A DNA stretch of 64,000 nt, from NCBI GenBank assembly GCA_001596155.1, contig CP014771.1, forward strand, positions 1,426,001-1,490,000. The letters run 5' to 3'. Below the pieces are notes generated by a model, which saw only the letters and a program-made list of their open reading frames with translations, was not told the origin of the DNA and did no database searches. Shown piece after piece: positions 56,627-64,000 of this stretch; position 1 is the first letter of the stretch; each line of letters begins with the position of its first letter. Origin of the DNA: Hymenobacter psoromatis (lineage in GTDB: Bacteria; Bacteroidota; Bacteroidia; Cytophagales; Hymenobacteraceae). Both the position numbers and the translations under genes were made by a program.

Positions 56627-56730
56627 CAACGGGGAGTAGCGCGAACGTTGTAGTTCGCGTCCCCGCGCCGTTCTACTGGCTTTAACGGCGCGGGGACGCG
56701 AACTACAACGTTCGCGCTACTCCTCGTTGC
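56627..56730. repeat. Palindrome, GTAGCGCGAACGTTGTAGTTCGCG family
   Basis: GGGGAGTAGCGCGAACGTTG then TAGTTCGCGTCCCCGCGCCG is matched by the complement ending GTTCGCGCTACTCCTCGTTG. The arms are nearly perfect over 40 bases. It lies 20 bases after the GEVED gene and can act as a terminator. Related copies are at 6784, 12231 and 37850. Confidence 0.85.
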
Positions 56731-56777
56731 CATCTCGAATAAGGTAATGCGTAACATCAATGAGTAAATACCGCCAA

Positions 56778-56961
56778 TGTAGGATAAGCTTTAGCTTGCC
56801 GCCAGCAGTGAAAAAACGCGCCCCTTTCTAGTTGTTTGCCGGCTCGTTTGCTTAAAGCCGAGCGAAATCAGCTTACCATTTTATTGCCTGCAACATCTTG
56901 TTAGCCAACACAAACCCTTACTGCCTGGTGAATACTACGGCAAGCTAAAGCTTACCCTACA
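56778..56961. mobile_element. MITE-like element, 184 bp with 24-bp inverted ends
   Basis: The ends are TGTAGGATAAGCTTTAG and on through CTTGCCG (56778-56801) and, in complement, TGTAGGGTAAGCTTTAG through CTTGCCG (56938-56961), differing at one base. The 136-base centre has no gene and no strong hairpin. No clear target duplication is seen. The element ends 8 bases before the start of the 1240-residue T9SS gene, so it probably carries that gene's promoter or 5' leader. Confidence 0.7.
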
Positions 56962-56969
56962 CTTTTATT

Positions 56970-59900
56970 ATGCTTGCACTTTTATTCCGCCGCTGGCCGC
57001 TGTTGCTGCTCCTGCTGGGGCTGGCGGCCGGGCCGGCCCAGGCTACCCACCTGCTGGGCGGGGAGATGACCTACCGCTACCTCGATGCCAACGGCCCGGC
57101 GGCTGCGCCCGTGCGCTACGAGATTACGGTTACGATTTATAACAACTCGAACCCCGGCGCGGCCCAGTCCAATACCAATGCGGAGGTGGGAATTTACAAC
57201 CCGACGACGGGTGCCAAAGTCCAGCTGGTGCAGGGCACCAACGTGCTGGCGGGCTCGGGCGCCTCCGTGACCGGGGGCTCGATGAATATTACCAGATACA
57301 CTATTTCGGGCGTGCTCCAGCCGGCTATTCCGGCGGGCTGCACGGTGAGCGGGCCGGCGCAGCCCTTTCGGCTCCAGAAATTTACCGGGGTAGTGAACCT
57401 GCCGGCCACGCTCGACGGCTACTACGCCGTGTTTACGCGCAGCGCCCGCAACGTGGACGTGACCAACCTCAACACCTTGGGCAACAACCAGCCGCTGACG
57501 CTGTACACCACGCTGGCCCCGGCCCTGCGACCCAACCACTCGCCGGTGTTTTCGGATACGGCCGTGGCCATTGTGTGCCAGAACGATACGACCATTTCGC
57601 TCAATAACGCGGTGGACGCCGACGGCGACCGGCTGGTGTACTCGTTTGGCTCGCCCTATGGCACCTTCCCGTCGTCGGGGGGCAACCTGCCGGCGACTTT
57701 TCCGCCGCTGCCCAACGCCATTGGGTATTATAACGGCTACTCGATGGCCGCGCCGTTTGGCACGGGCGCGGGCAACTTCGCCCTTCTGAATGCTTCGACG
57801 GGCATTGCCACGTATGGGGCCACCACCCAGGGCAAGTACGTGGTGGCGGTGGACGTGAGCGAGTACCGCACCATTAACGGGCGCGAGGTGCTGATTGGCA
57901 CTACTAGGCGCGATTTGCAGCTTATCGTGGCGCTGTGCCCCTCGACCAAGGCACCGGTGCTGCCCTCGGCGGTGGTCACGCCGCGCAGCTACACCATCGA
58001 GGCGGGGCAGGTGCTGAGCATCCCGATTACGGCGACCCAGGCCGACGGCCACCCACTGATAATGACCCTGAACAGCGCCCTGCTCGACGGGCCGGGCGGC
58101 TTCGCGGCCACCTTCAACAACAGCCCTGGCAGCGTGGCCACGGGGGCCCTCACGGGCACGGCCACGGCCAGCGGCAACGGCACCGTGACGGGCACGTTCG
58201 TGTATAACTCGGCCTGCGCCGATGCCCGCCCTACCCCCTACGATATTGCCCTCACCGTGAAGGACGTGGGCTGCGGCGGCAAAACCGTGGCCGACGTTAT
58301 TCGGGTGACGGTGACCAAGCCTTCGGGGCCCACGGCCATTGCCGGCGACGCGCTAATATGCAACTTGAACACGGTGAGCACCTACACGGCCAGCGGCGGC
58401 ACGGCCCCCGGCATCAGCTGGCGCGTGGTGGGCGGCACCTTTGTGAATGGCCGCACCAGCAACCCGGTGCAGGTGAAGTGGGCCACCATCGGCACCGGCC
58501 TCCTCGTGGCGCGCGGCGTATCGAGCTACGGCTGCCTCACCGACTCGGTGGCGCAAACGGTGTCGGTGGCGCCGGCGGGCGCGCTGGTCGTCACCGGTGC
58601 CCTGAGCGTGTGCCAGGGGGGTAGCACTACCCTCACCGTGGCGGGCGGCACCGGACCCTTTATAGTGACGGGCGGCGGAGCCACCCAGACCGGCCCCGGC
58701 CCCTTCACCGTGACGCCGACCCAGAACACGACCTACACCATTACGAGCACCGTTGCCACCGGCGGCTGCAACGGCGTGGGGCAGGCCACCGTGACGGTGC
58801 TGCCCCTGCCGGCTGCCGATGCGGTGGTGGGGCCGCAATCGGTGTGCCCCACCATTATGGGCGTGGCGTATGCCATTCAAAAGCCGGGCAGCACGGCTTA
58901 CCAGTGGGCCGTGACGGGCGGCACCATCGCCAGCGGCCAGGGCACGGCGGCCATCACCGTGAACTGGGGCGCGGCCGGCGCGGGCGCGGTGAGCGCGTAT
59001 GCCACCAACGGGCAGGGCTGCCCTTCGCAGGTCTTCACGCTGCCCGTGCGCATCAACCCGGTGCTGCAAACGGCCCGGCCCACCGGCCCCGTCAGCGTGT
59101 GCCAGGCCGACGGCCCCTACCCCTACCAAACGCTACTGACCAACGGCTCGTCCTATGCGTGGCAGCTTTCTGGCTCGGCGCGGGGCACGCTGGTTAATAG
59201 CTTGAATACGACCAGCATCACCTTCACCCAAGCGGGCCTGGCCAAGCTGGTGGTGACGGAAACCAGCAACCCGACCGGCGGCATTTGCCGCGGGGTGAGC
59301 GACACGCTCTACATCACCGTGAAGCCCTCGCCGGCCGCCAACCTGGCCATTCAGGGGCCCGACCGCTTCTGCGTGAACAGCGGCGCGCAAACGTATTCCC
59401 TACCCGGCGCGGCGGGCTCGACCTACGTGTTTCAGCTCAACGGCATCCCCATCGCCAACGTGAATGGCTCGGTGAGCATTCCGGCCAGCACGGCGGTGGG
59501 CACTTACACCCTCACCGCCCGCGAAACCAACGCCGGCGGCTGCGCGGGCATCCTGTACACCCGCACGTTTATCGTGGACCCGCGGCCCGGCGCGCTCACT
59601 ATCAGCGGGCCGCGCTTTGTATGCCCGTCCACGTCCAGCCTCACCTTCACGGTGGCGAACCCTACCCCCTCCTCCACCTACCAATGGACCGTGACGGGCG
59701 GCACCCTCACGGCGGGCCAGGGCACGACCACTATCACGGTGGGCTTCGCGGCCGGCACCACTGCCAGCGCCACGGTGAGCGTGCTTGAAACCTCGCAGTA
59801 CGGTTGCGCCGGCGCGCCGGTGGTGATTACGATAGTGCCCGACAATGCCCAGGCCCCGCAGCTCACGCTGGCCTCGGTGGAGCCGACTGATAATACGAAA

Positions 59901-60692
59901 GTGACCCTCACCTTCAGCGTGGCCAACTCCGGCGCTACCCCCAACCCGGTGCGCGTGCTGCGCCGCGACGCGGGCAGCACGGCGGCTTTCGTGCCGGTGG
60001 GCACGGTGGCGGCCACGGCCACCACCTACGTCGATGCTACCGCCAACGCCGCCCAAACGGCCTACGAGTACAGCCTGGCCCTCACCAACGGCTGCGGCGA
60101 CGTGTTCACGGCCCCTGCATCGGTCACCACGGTGCTGCTAAAAGCAGTGGCCATGCCCGGCCCCGGCGGCCGCAACCAGGGCTCCACCAGCCTGAGCTGG
60201 TCGGCCTACCAGGGCTTTGCGGTGGTGAGTTATGGTATTTATCAGCAGAATGACAACGCGGGCTATAAGTTACTGGCTACCGTGAGCGGCAGCACGTTAC
60301 AGTATAATGTGCCCAACACGGCGCAGGGCTTCAACCAGTGTTTTCGGGTGGTGGCTTTGCAGTTCAACGGCGGCGGCAGCTTTTTGCAGCTGCAATCGAA
60401 CTCCAACACGGCCTGCGTTGATTTTGCCAATAAAACCGCCTTCTACAACATCATCACGCCCAACGGCGACGGGCAAAACGACCTGCTCATCATCGACAAC
60501 GTGACGCTGTACCCTGGCAATTCGCTCACGATTTTCAACCGCTGGGGCCGTGAGGTTTTTGCCACCACCAATTATAACAACACGACCAATGCCTGGGGCA
60601 GCGACCCCAGCATCGCGGCGGGCATTTATTACTACCTCTTCAAGCTGGCCGATGGCACTAGCACCAAAGGCTGGGTGGAGGTAGTGAAGTAA
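56970..60692 (+). CDS. Giant secreted Ig-like repeat protein with T9SS type B sorting domain
   Basis: A 1240-residue exported protein. It starts with a signal peptide (PLLLLLLGLAAGPAQA) followed by THLLGGEMTYRYLDANGPAA, the entry seen in gliding-associated surface proteins. Several Ig-like or PKD-like modules follow (about 470-960), each built on patterns such as ASGGTAPGISWRVVGGTFVN, TAYQWAVTGGTIASGQGTAA and STYQWTVTGGTLTAGQGTTT. A fibronectin-like region is near 990-1110. The C-terminus is the type B domain (FYNIITPNGDGQNDLLIIDN, LTIFNRWGREVF, AAGIYYYLFKLADGTSTKGW). It likely works as a surface adhesin; the type B tail depends on PorU-independent steps in some species. Confidence 0.88.
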   Translation: MLALLFRRWPLLLLLLGLAAGPAQATHLLGGEMTYRYLDANGPAAAPVRYEITVTIYNNSNPGAAQSNTNAEVGIYNPTTGAKVQLVQGTNVLAGSGASVTGGSMNITRYTISGVLQPAIPAGCTVSGPAQPFRLQKFTGVVNLPATLDGYYAVFTRSARNVDVTNLNTLGNNQPLTLYTTLAPALRPNHSPVFSDTAVAIVCQNDTTISLNNAVDADGDRLVYSFGSPYGTFPSSGGNLPATFPPLPNAIGYYNGYSMAAPFGTGAGNFALLNASTGIATYGATTQGKYVVAVDVSEYRTINGREVLIGTTRRDLQLIVALCPSTKAPVLPSAVVTPRSYTIEAGQVLSIPITATQADGHPLIMTLNSALLDGPGGFAATFNNSPGSVATGALTGTATASGNGTVTGTFVYNSACADARPTPYDIALTVKDVGCGGKTVADVIRVTVTKPSGPTAIAGDALICNLNTVSTYTASGGTAPGISWRVVGGTFVNGRTSNPVQVKWATIGTGLLVARGVSSYGCLTDSVAQTVSVAPAGALVVTGALSVCQGGSTTLTVAGGTGPFIVTGGGATQTGPGPFTVTPTQNTTYTITSTVATGGCNGVGQATVTVLPLPAADAVVGPQSVCPTIMGVAYAIQKPGSTAYQWAVTGGTIASGQGTAAITVNWGAAGAGAVSAYATNGQGCPSQVFTLPVRINPVLQTARPTGPVSVCQADGPYPYQTLLTNGSSYAWQLSGSARGTLVNSLNTTSITFTQAGLAKLVVTETSNPTGGICRGVSDTLYITVKPSPAANLAIQGPDRFCVNSGAQTYSLPGAAGSTYVFQLNGIPIANVNGSVSIPASTAVGTYTLTARETNAGGCAGILYTRTFIVDPRPGALTISGPRFVCPSTSSLTFTVANPTPSSTYQWTVTGGTLTAGQGTTTITVGFAAGTTASATVSVLETSQYGCAGAPVVITIVPDNAQAPQLTLASVEPTDNTKVTLTFSVANSGATPNPVRVLRRDAGSTAAFVPVGTVAATATTYVDATANAAQTAYEYSLALTNGCGDVFTAPASVTTVLLKAVAMPGPGGRNQGSTSLSWSAYQGFAVVSYGIYQQNDNAGYKLLATVSGSTLQYNVPNTAQGFNQCFRVVALQFNGGGSFLQLQSNSNTACVDFANKTAFYNIITPNGDGQNDLLIIDNVTLYPGNSLTIFNRWGREVFATTNYNNTTNAWGSDPSIAAGIYYYLFKLADGTSTKGWVEVVK

Positions 60693-60744
60693 GGAGCGGC
60701 GCGGGGCAGGCAGGGTAGGCTGCCGCTTGGCGTTACCGCTAAAA

Positions 60745-60997
60745 AGTAGCTGCCGCGCTCTAAAAGCTCCCGCCGAGGCACTAAAAGGTGGCTCTTTGGC
60801 AGAAAAAGCAGCTGGGTAAAGCTCTAAAAGGTGGCTCAGCAGGAGAAAAAGCTGCTTCGCGGGGAGTAAAAGCTCCTGGCATAGGTCTAAAAGGTGGGTT
60901 GGAGGGAGAAGAAGCTCCTTCGGAGGGTGTAAAAGGCAGGTTGGGGGGAGAAAAAGGTGGGTCCGACCTACTTTTTTCTCCTTCTGACCTACCTTTT
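60745..60997. repeat. Degenerate TAAAAGGTGG / TAAAAGCTCC repeat tract
   Basis: Several imperfect copies of CTAAAAGGTGGCTC and TAAAAGCTCC alternate with GAGAAAAAGC blocks at 60762-60960. Near the end, inverted versions (CTACTTTTTTCTCC, CTACCTTTTAG) fold back on them. One frame reads through as LKGG and GVK repeats, but it has no credible start or domain, so it is treated as non-coding. Confidence 0.6.
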
Positions 60998-61173
60998 AGG
61001 GCGGGCGGCGCGGGTGTTCACCCCACCCCCTAGCCCCCTCCCCTTCGGGAGAGGGGGGACTAGTCTCTAGCCCTAGTAAACCAGTTATTAGTAGTCTAAA
61101 ACTAGGACTAGTCCCCCCTCCCCTTCGGGAGAGGGGGCTAGGGGGTGGGGTGAACACCCGCGCCGCCCGCCCT
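60998..61173. repeat. Long palindrome (176 bp), CCCCTAGCCCCCTCCCC family
   Basis: The arms of about 67 bases (AGGGCGGGCGGCGCGGGTGT then TCACCCCACCCCCTAGCCCC) are complements except at a CCTTCGGGAG core, around the AT-rich centre TAGTAAACCAGTTATTAGTA. The CCCTCTCC blocks connect it to the element at 2453. It lies about 75 bases before rlmD. Confidence 0.85.
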
Positions 61174-61219
61174 AACCAAAACCTAAAAGGCAACCCGCGG
61201 AGGGCGAAAACAGCGTCCG

Positions 61220-61227
61220 TACCTTTG
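61220..61227 (+). promoter_or_regulatory. -7 box of rlmD (TACCTTTG)
   Basis: TACCTTTG fits TAnnTTTG, lies 20 bases before the rlmD start and is followed directly by a CCCTACCCC motif. No clear TTTG partner is seen upstream. Confidence 0.5.
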
Positions 61228-61247
61228 CCCTACCCCATCAGAAAGCC

Positions 61248-62675
61248 ATGCCCAGCAAAGCCACCAAGCTCGCCAACTCTATCCCGCCCGAAGCCCTTCA
61301 GCACGTTGAAATTCAAGACATGGTGGCCGAAGGCAAGTGCCTCGTGCGCATCAATAACCTCGTGGTTTTCGTGAACCAGGTGGCCCCCGGCGACGTCGTG
61401 GACCTGCGCATCAGCAAGGCCCACAAGCGGTTTATGGAGGCCATGCCCACCAGGTTTCACACGTATTCGGAGCTGCGCGCTACCCCGTTTTGCCAGCACT
61501 TTGGCACCTGCGGCGGCTGCAAGTGGCAGCACATCAGCTATGACGCGCAGCTGCACTACAAGCAGCAGCAGGTGGCGGACCAGCTCGGCCGCATCGGCAA
61601 GGTGGCGCTGCCCGAAATAGCGCAAATCATGCCCTCGCCCGAGCGCACCTACTACCGCAACAAGCTCGAATACACGTTCAGCGGCAATGGCTGGCTCACG
61701 GAGGAGCAGATAAAGGACGAGGGTGCGCAGTACGACCGCCGCGTGCTGGGCTTCCACACGCCGGGGCGGTTTGATAAGATATTGGACGTGGAGCATTGCC
61801 ACTTGCAGCCCGAGCCGAGCAACGAAATCCGCCTGTTCATCCGCGACTATGCGCGCCAGCACCGCCTGCCCTTCGGCGATATGGTGCGGCAGACCGGCCT
61901 GCTGCGCAACCTCATCATCCGCACCGCCGCGAGCACCGGCGAAACGATGGTGATTTTGCAATGCTACCATGATGACGAGGCCCTCCTACCCCTGCTCGAC
62001 GCGGTGTACGCGAAGTTTCCGCAGATAACATCGCTCAACTACGTGCTCAACAACAAAGGCAACGAAACCTTCCACGACCTGGAGGTGGTATGCTACCAGG
62101 GCAAGCCCTACATCGAGGAAGACATGGAAGGCCTGCGCTTCCGCATCGGCCCCAAGTCGTTTTACCAAACCAACTCGGCCGGCGCCCACAACCTGTATAA
62201 AGTGGCCCGCGACTTCGCCGAAATCAAGCCCACCGACCTTGTGTATGATTTGTACACGGGCGCGGGCACCATCGCCAATTTCGTGGCCCGCCAGGCCCGC
62301 CGCGTAGTCGGTGTGGAGTACGTGGAGCAGGCCGTGCTCGATGCCCGCGTCAACTCCGAAATCAATGGGGTAGGGAACACCGAGTTCTTCGCCGGCGACA
62401 TGAAGGACCTGCTTACCGAGGCCTTCACCAGCCACCACGGCCACCCCGACGTCATCATCACCGACCCGCCCCGCGCCGGCATGCACGAAGACGTGGTGCA
62501 GCGCCTCGTGGCCCTGCGCGCCCCCCGCCTCGTCTATATCAGCTGCAACCCCGCCACCCAGGCCCGCGACCTGGAACTACTGGACGAGGTGTATAAAGTG
62601 ACGCGGGTGCAGCCGGTGGATATGTTTCCGCACACGCACCACGTGGAGAATGTGGTGTTGTTGGAGTTAAGGTAG
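61248..62675 (+). CDS. rlmD: 23S rRNA (uracil-C5) methyltransferase RlmD/RumA family
   Basis: An SAM-dependent enzyme of 475 residues that methylates uracil C5 in 23S rRNA (U1939 in E. coli). An N-terminal TRAM domain (VEIQDMVAEGKCLVRINNLV then VFVNQVAPGDVVDLRI) is followed by the iron-sulfur cluster cysteines CQHFGTCGGCKW. The SAM domain shows SFYQTNSAGAHNLYKVA, VYDLYTGAGTIANFVARQA, DPPRAGMHEDV and the catalytic-cysteine motif LVYISCNPATQARDL. The family also contains TrmA and RlmC-like enzymes, so the exact uracil is inferred. Confidence 0.92.
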   Translation: MPSKATKLANSIPPEALQHVEIQDMVAEGKCLVRINNLVVFVNQVAPGDVVDLRISKAHKRFMEAMPTRFHTYSELRATPFCQHFGTCGGCKWQHISYDAQLHYKQQQVADQLGRIGKVALPEIAQIMPSPERTYYRNKLEYTFSGNGWLTEEQIKDEGAQYDRRVLGFHTPGRFDKILDVEHCHLQPEPSNEIRLFIRDYARQHRLPFGDMVRQTGLLRNLIIRTAASTGETMVILQCYHDDEALLPLLDAVYAKFPQITSLNYVLNNKGNETFHDLEVVCYQGKPYIEEDMEGLRFRIGPKSFYQTNSAGAHNLYKVARDFAEIKPTDLVYDLYTGAGTIANFVARQARRVVGVEYVEQAVLDARVNSEINGVGNTEFFAGDMKDLLTEAFTSHHGHPDVIITDPPRAGMHEDVVQRLVALRAPRLVYISCNPATQARDLELLDEVYKVTRVQPVDMFPHTHHVENVVLLELR

Positions 62676-62702
62676 GATTAGCAGATTGTATATAGTATGT
62701 TT

Positions 62703-62790
62703 GAACGTCATGCTGAGCTTGTCGAAGCATCTCTACCACGCAGTTCTGATTGTTCGGTAGAAATGCTTCGACAAGCTCAGTATGACGTTC
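62703..62790. repeat. Palindrome, TGCTGAGCTTGTCGAAGCA family
   Basis: GAACGTCATGCTGAGCTTGT then CGAAGCATCTCTACC is complemented by GGTAGAAATGCTTCGACAAG then CTCAGTATGACGTTC with two mismatches. It follows rlmD and belongs with 3588, 19986 and 45806. Confidence 0.85.
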
Positions 62791-62816
62791 TAAATTGTTT
62801 CAATACGTATCTCAAG

Positions 62817-62941
62817 ATGAGCAAGAATCAAGTGTTTTGGATTTGGTTATTTGCTACGCTAGTAATAGCTATCCGGCTAACCACTGCTGATGCTCACTCC
62901 GGTTTGTATGCGGCAGTTGGCTTTTCATTGATATCAACAGC
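62817..62941 (+). pseudogene. N-terminal part of a small membrane protein cut by ISAs1 element
   Basis: The ATG at 62817 starts MSKNQVFWIWLFATLVIAIR then LTTADAHSGLYAAVGFSLIS, with one transmembrane helix, in AT-rich sequence. About 41 codons in, the frame meets what looks like the left end of the ISAs1 element (CAGGGCAAAAGCACC at 62942). Beyond that it continues by chance to a stop at 63098 while overlapping the transposase in another frame. The native 3' part must lie beyond the element, outside the window. Confidence 0.45.
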
Positions 62942-64000
62942 CAGGGCAAAAGCACCAAAAGGTAAGTTAGCGACCTTTGGGGATGGAAGAAGAAGTAGCG
63001 GATTTCTTTTGGCAGGTAACGGACTATCGGGTGGAGGGGCGCTGTCTACACGAGCTAAGCGATATTATTTGGCTGGTGCTATGCGGCTTACTGGCTGATT
63101 GCGAAGATTTTGAGCAGATTTATGATTACGCCTGCGACAAACAGGCCGTGCTCGCTCAGTTTCTGAGCTTGCCCGCCGGCATCCCCTCGTCTTATACGTT
63201 GCAGCGCGTGTTCAGCCGCCTGAATCCCGTCGAACTTGAAGCCAGCCTCACCCACTGGGGGCAGGACATTATGCGGGTCCTGGCTGGGCAGCAGCTGGCC
63301 ATCGATGGCAAGCAGGTGCGCGGCACCTGCCTGCCCGGCCAGCGCCAGGCCAGCGTGCAGCTGGTCAGCGTCTGGGCGACCGAACAGCGCCTATGCCTGG
63401 CCCAGACCCAAGTGGCCAGCAAAGCCAACGAACTCGTGGCCATCCCCCAAGTGCTCGACCTGGTGGAGGTAGCCGGCAGCGTGGTGAGCATCGATGCCAT
63501 CGGCTGTCAGCGCGCCATTGCCACGACGCTGGTCGAGCGCCGGGCTGATTATGTGCTGGCCCTCAAGCAGAACCAGCGGACCCTCTTCGAGCAAGTGCAG
63601 GCCCACCTTGCCCCGCTACTGCGGCAGGAGCCGGCCTTTGTGAGCCGCGAAAAAGACCACGGCCGCGGCGAGGAACGCCGGGTATGGGTGAGCCGGAACC
63701 TGAATCTGGTGGAGGAAGCTGCCGAGTGGGCGGGCCTGGCGGCGGTGGTCTGCGTGCAGACCCGGCGCTGGCAACAGGGGCGGGAGCAGCACAGTACGCG
63801 CTACTACCTGAGCTCGCTGGCGCAAGCGAGTGCGGGCGAGTTGGCGGGCTATGTGCGCGGGCACTGGGGCATCGAAAACGACCTGCACTGGCACCTGGAT
63901 GTCACCTTTGCCGAGGATGCCTGCCGGGTGCGCCAGGGCCACGCCCCGCGCAACCTCTCTACCCTACGCAAGCTGGCTCTCACCCTCTTACGACGTGAGC
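62942..64000 (+). mobile_element. ISAs1-family insertion sequence, right end outside window
   Basis: The element holds a transposase of the ISAs1 family starting at 62983. The likely left end is CAGGGCAAAAGCACC at 62942, where the preceding small gene loses its sense; this boundary is inferred, because the right end is not visible and the inverted repeat cannot be checked. The coding part is GC-rich like the host, unlike the IS630 element. Confidence 0.7.
62983..64000 (+). CDS. ISAs1 family transposase, 3' end outside window
   Basis: The frame opens with ATG 62983 (MEEEVADFFWQVTDYRVEGR) and stays open to the window edge, 339 codons. Family features: LHELSDIIWLVLCGLLADCE at the N-terminus, then the DDE domain with AIDGKQVRG (first Asp), VSIDAIGCQRAIATTLVE (second Asp), ADYVLALKQNQ, and RGHWGIENDLHWHLDV then TFAEDACRVR (the Glu region). 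ISAs1 transposases are usually about 370-380 residues, so only a short C-terminal part is missing. All visible catalytic residues are intact. Confidence 0.93.
   Translation, partial: MEEEVADFFWQVTDYRVEGRCLHELSDIIWLVLCGLLADCEDFEQIYDYACDKQAVLAQFLSLPAGIPSSYTLQRVFSRLNPVELEASLTHWGQDIMRVLAGQQLAIDGKQVRGTCLPGQRQASVQLVSVWATEQRLCLAQTQVASKANELVAIPQVLDLVEVAGSVVSIDAIGCQRAIATTLVERRADYVLALKQNQRTLFEQVQAHLAPLLRQEPAFVSREKDHGRGEERRVWVSRNLNLVEEAAEWAGLAAVVCVQTRRWQQGREQHSTRYYLSSLAQASAGELAGYVRGHWGIENDLHWHLDVTFAEDACRVRQGHAPRNLSTLRKLALTLLRRE

Noticed and set aside
60788..61033. Open frame with LKGG/GVK repeats
   Set aside because: GTG start within a degenerate DNA repeat tract and running into a palindrome; the amino-acid repeats simply follow the DNA repeats.
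2453..62790. CRISPR array
   Set aside because: The repeats are inverted, dispersed and not regularly spaced, and no cas genes are present.
62697..63098. 133-codon frame running from the palindrome into the ISAs1 element
   Set aside because: Its first 40 codons lie in a repeat and its last 50 overlap the transposase in another frame; only the middle part looks like a real gene start.

Overview
The window looks like chromosome from a high-GC member of the Bacteroidota, most likely Hymenobacter or a close relative in Hymenobacteraceae. The evidence is direct. Five large secreted proteins end in type IX secretion (T9SS) sorting domains. There is a VIT-domain membrane protein of the MSEP-CTERM kind. 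Bacteroidota-type promoter boxes (TAnnTTTG) precede several genes and tRNAs. Housekeeping genes (murB, mutS2, kdsB, cca, tsaC, iscS-iscU-iscA, murI, hemE, rlmD) are interspersed with carbohydrate-active and envelope genes. Coding DNA is GC-rich except for three AT-rich patches, around 40.5-41.3 kb, 43.0-44.4 kb and 62.8-62.95 kb, which look foreign or recently disturbed.

Layout. 1-6 kb: a sugar MFS permease cut by the window edge, an AraC regulator, an NAD(P)-binding NmrA-type protein, a periplasmic trehalase and a lipoprotein. 6-13.4 kb: kptA, murB, the MSEP-CTERM/VIT membrane protein, a DACNV-diadenylate-cyclase-like protein, a DUF4260 protein and a Crp/Fnr regulator. 13.5-25.5 kb: mutS2, a T9SS FG-GAP protein, a decayed partial copy of the nearby TIGR02757 gene, a PH-like membrane protein, TIGR02757, a frame-shifted LysM protein, kdsB, a TonB-like protein, a DUF1622-HPP pair and cca. 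25.8-37 kb: a GH28-GH43 pair, tsaC, mce, iscS-iscU-iscA, a large T9SS protein, murI, and a GNAT/SGNH esterase pair. 37-45.5 kb: ybbA-ybbP, a low-GC small-protein/nucleotidyltransferase pair, the heptose kinase gene, an IS630-family insertion and hemE. 45.5-54 kb: a Pmp3-like protein, an ECF sigma/anti-sigma pair, peroxiredoxin, DUF1223, further secreted proteins, one tRNA-Ala, two tRNA-Lys, a BatE-like protein and an SDR. 54-64 kb: two very large T9SS proteins, rlmD, and an ISAs1-family transposase running off the right edge.

Two genome-scale patterns stand out. First, about 22 long intergenic palindromes (70-190 bp) sit between genes and fall into a few families that share arms with each other. 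Second, the 8-mer GGGTAGGG/CCCTACCC recurs about 50 times by hand count, in genes and between them and in either orientation, against about 4 expected from base composition. It matches the E. coli FtsK-orienting consensus GGGNAGGG, although the strand skew here is weak.

Other points worth attention: a tRNA-Ala(CGC) whose loop carries C instead of the near-universal U33, a programmed -1 frameshift in the IS630 transposase, a small membrane-protein gene apparently split by that IS, a G7-tract frameshift in a LysM gene, an 86-bp tandem duplication over the end of a TonB-like gene, and a 184-bp MITE-like element directly upstream of the largest T9SS gene.
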